From Candidatus Parvarchaeota archaeon (GTDB lineage: Archaea > Nanobdellota > Nanobdellia > Parvarchaeales > Parvarchaeaceae): a stretch of DNA of 22,821 nt. The DNA lies in assembly GCA_025920305.1 (NCBI GenBank), contig JAPDMB010000005.1:1-22821 (forward strand), read 5' to 3'. The position numbers and the translations under genes were made by a program. This document shows positions 22,138 to 22,821 of this stretch, one piece after another (the stretch's first letter is position 1; every line of letters begins with the position of its first letter). The notes below the pieces were generated by a model, which searched no databases, was not told where the DNA came from, and saw only the letters and a program-made list of their open reading frames with translations.

Positions 22138-22440
22138 TCAACCTCTATATTCCTTCAGCGATGACATGTCAAGGCTGTTCGTGATGCGCTGATAGAACAC
22201 CACCAGAGCTATGGCCACCGCCGCTTCAAAGACCGCGATGACTAAGATCAGCAGGGCGTACGATACTCCATTCAAGTAGCCGAAGTAGTATGAGCCAGCC
22301 GCAAAATTTACCAGCGCCGAATTTATTATTATTTCGATGCTGATTATGAAGTTTATGAGGTTTCTTTTGATCAGGATTCCAAATACAGCTATCACGAAGA
22401 GAGCAGACGTCAGGTAAAACACGTAGCTGTACGGTATCAT
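22138..22440 (-). CDS. nuoK: Complex I membrane subunit NuoK
   Basis: The 100-residue protein has three membrane helices. The two buried acids used for proton transfer are present: Glu in TM2 (INFIISIEIIINSALVNF) and Glu in TM3 (LVIAVFEAAVAIALVVFYQR). Length is normal for NuoK. It overlaps nuoJ by 4 bases and lies one base before nuoL, the usual J-K-L order. MnhC/MrpC is a relative but is excluded by context. Confidence 0.95.
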   Translation of the reverse strand: MIPYSYVFYLTSALFVIAVFGILIKRNLINFIISIEIIINSALVNFAAGSYYFGYLNGVSYALLILVIAVFEAAVAIALVVFYQRITNSLDMSSLKEYRG

Positions 22441-22821
22441 CTTTCATCCTCCGATTTTATGAAATAGACCGCCGTTAGAAGGCTGGCTATTAGGACGACA
22501 GCGGCTGCCACTAGCAGCGTAGAATAATGCAAAAATAGGTAAGATCCCAGGTCTGCTTGGCTGGTCTGGCCGCTCGCGGCTGAGCTGACCTGGCCGAACG
22601 GGATCATCAGCATCAGGATCAGGATGATTATCGGCAGAATCACCAGTATTTTGGATCCGCTGAAATTCGATTTTTCCTCATGCATGAGCGAGGCAGCCAC
22701 CGTCAGCAGGACGACTATCCCACCATTGTATATTATAAGTTCGGCTACGCCAAGGAATGGAAAAGCCAGAAGTATGAACATCGATGAGATAAGCACGACG
22801 AAGAAGAAGAAAAATATGAGA
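22437..22821 (-). CDS. nuoJ: Complex I membrane subunit NuoJ (N-terminus beyond right edge)
   Basis: The frame is open to the right edge, so about 35 N-terminal residues (TM1) are missing; an internal GTG at 22794-22796 is not the true start. The visible part begins in TM2 with a Phe-rich run, then has FPFLGVAELIIYNGGIVVLL, which aligns with the TM3 pi-bulge pattern LAVVQVLVYVGAVxVL. The key Tyr is kept and Gln is Glu. A periplasm-facing loop rich in Ser and Gly, then a last helix (TLLVAAAVVLIASLLTAVYF), complete it. NuoJ links the Q-module to the proton pumps. Confidence 0.88.
   Translation of the reverse strand, partial: LIFFFFFVVLISSMFILLAFPFLGVAELIIYNGGIVVLLTVAASLMHEEKSNFSGSKILVILPIIILILMLMIPFGQVSSAASGQTSQADLGSYLFLHYSTLLVAAAVVLIASLLTAVYFIKSEDER

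Noticed and set aside
22794..22796. GTG as the true nuoJ start
   Set aside because: The frame stays open to the edge and the upstream Phe-rich residues fit TM2 of NuoJ.
1..22821. CRISPR array or direct-repeat cluster
   Set aside because: No regularly spaced repeats were seen; repeated short motifs are TATA boxes and Walker-type codons.

Overview
The window is archaeal. It carries archaeal-type information genes: TFE, RNA polymerase subunit K, the RNase P protein Pop5, proteasome alpha, SBDS, the exosome proteins Rrp4/Rrp41/Rrp42, RFC clamp-loader subunits and ribosomal proteins eL40, uL2, uS19, uL22, uS3 and uL29. It also has TATA boxes placed about 27 nt before start codons (leaderless transcripts), a tRNA with no encoded CCA, and heavy use of AGG/AGA and ATA codons. 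Broken ribosomal operons, shortened or divergent core proteins (RfcL, uS3, uL2), strong gene overlap and a complex I gene set would fit a small-genome lineage such as Micrarchaeota (ARMAN-like). That placement is inference, not proof.

Layout. 1-600 (minus): 5' part of an EF-Tu/SelB-like GTPase, leaving the window on the left. 662-2105 (plus): eL40 and a site-2-type membrane metalloprotease. 2098-2328: a decayed or interrupted reading frame. 2348-3055: TFE with an unusual basic N-terminal tail. 3138-5383: a family 4 glycosyltransferase overlapping an (alpha/alpha)6-barrel glycosidase. 5394-5466 (minus): tRNA-Phe(GAA). 5589-11157 (plus): a version of the archaeal exosome/proteasome superoperon, in the order small membrane protein, rnp2, psmA, SBDS, rrp4, rrp41, FAU-1-like RNase, rrp42, rpoK. 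11151-14554 (minus): a four-gene operon of a coiled-coil/winged-helix protein, a KaiC-like ATPase, rfcS and a reduced rfcL. 14555-15273: about 720 bases without a protein gene, holding the RNase P RNA gene on the minus strand (14770-15051), two hairpins, a candidate IS200/IS605 right-end/omega-RNA-like remnant, and the leader of the ribosomal operon. 15274-17606 (plus): uL2-uS19-uL22-uS3-uL29, a fragment of the S10 operon with long gene overlaps. 17618-22821 (minus): nuoJ-K-L-M-N, the proton-pumping membrane arm of complex I, with nuoJ cut by the right edge.

How the parts work together. The exosome operon joins RNA 3'-end degradation (Rrp4/41/42), a predicted RNase E/G-like protein, tRNA 5' maturation (Pop5; its RNA partner lies about 9 kb away in this window), ribosome maturation (SBDS) and protein turnover (PsmA). 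The minus-strand operon couples the clamp loader to a RAD55/KaiC-type ATPase and an uncharacterised coiled-coil/winged-helix protein; this pair is the best candidate here for an undescribed system. The Nuo membrane arm implies a proton-pumping respiratory or ferredoxin-linked complex, with one antiporter-like subunit (NuoN) carrying Glu where the family has its key TM7 Lys.
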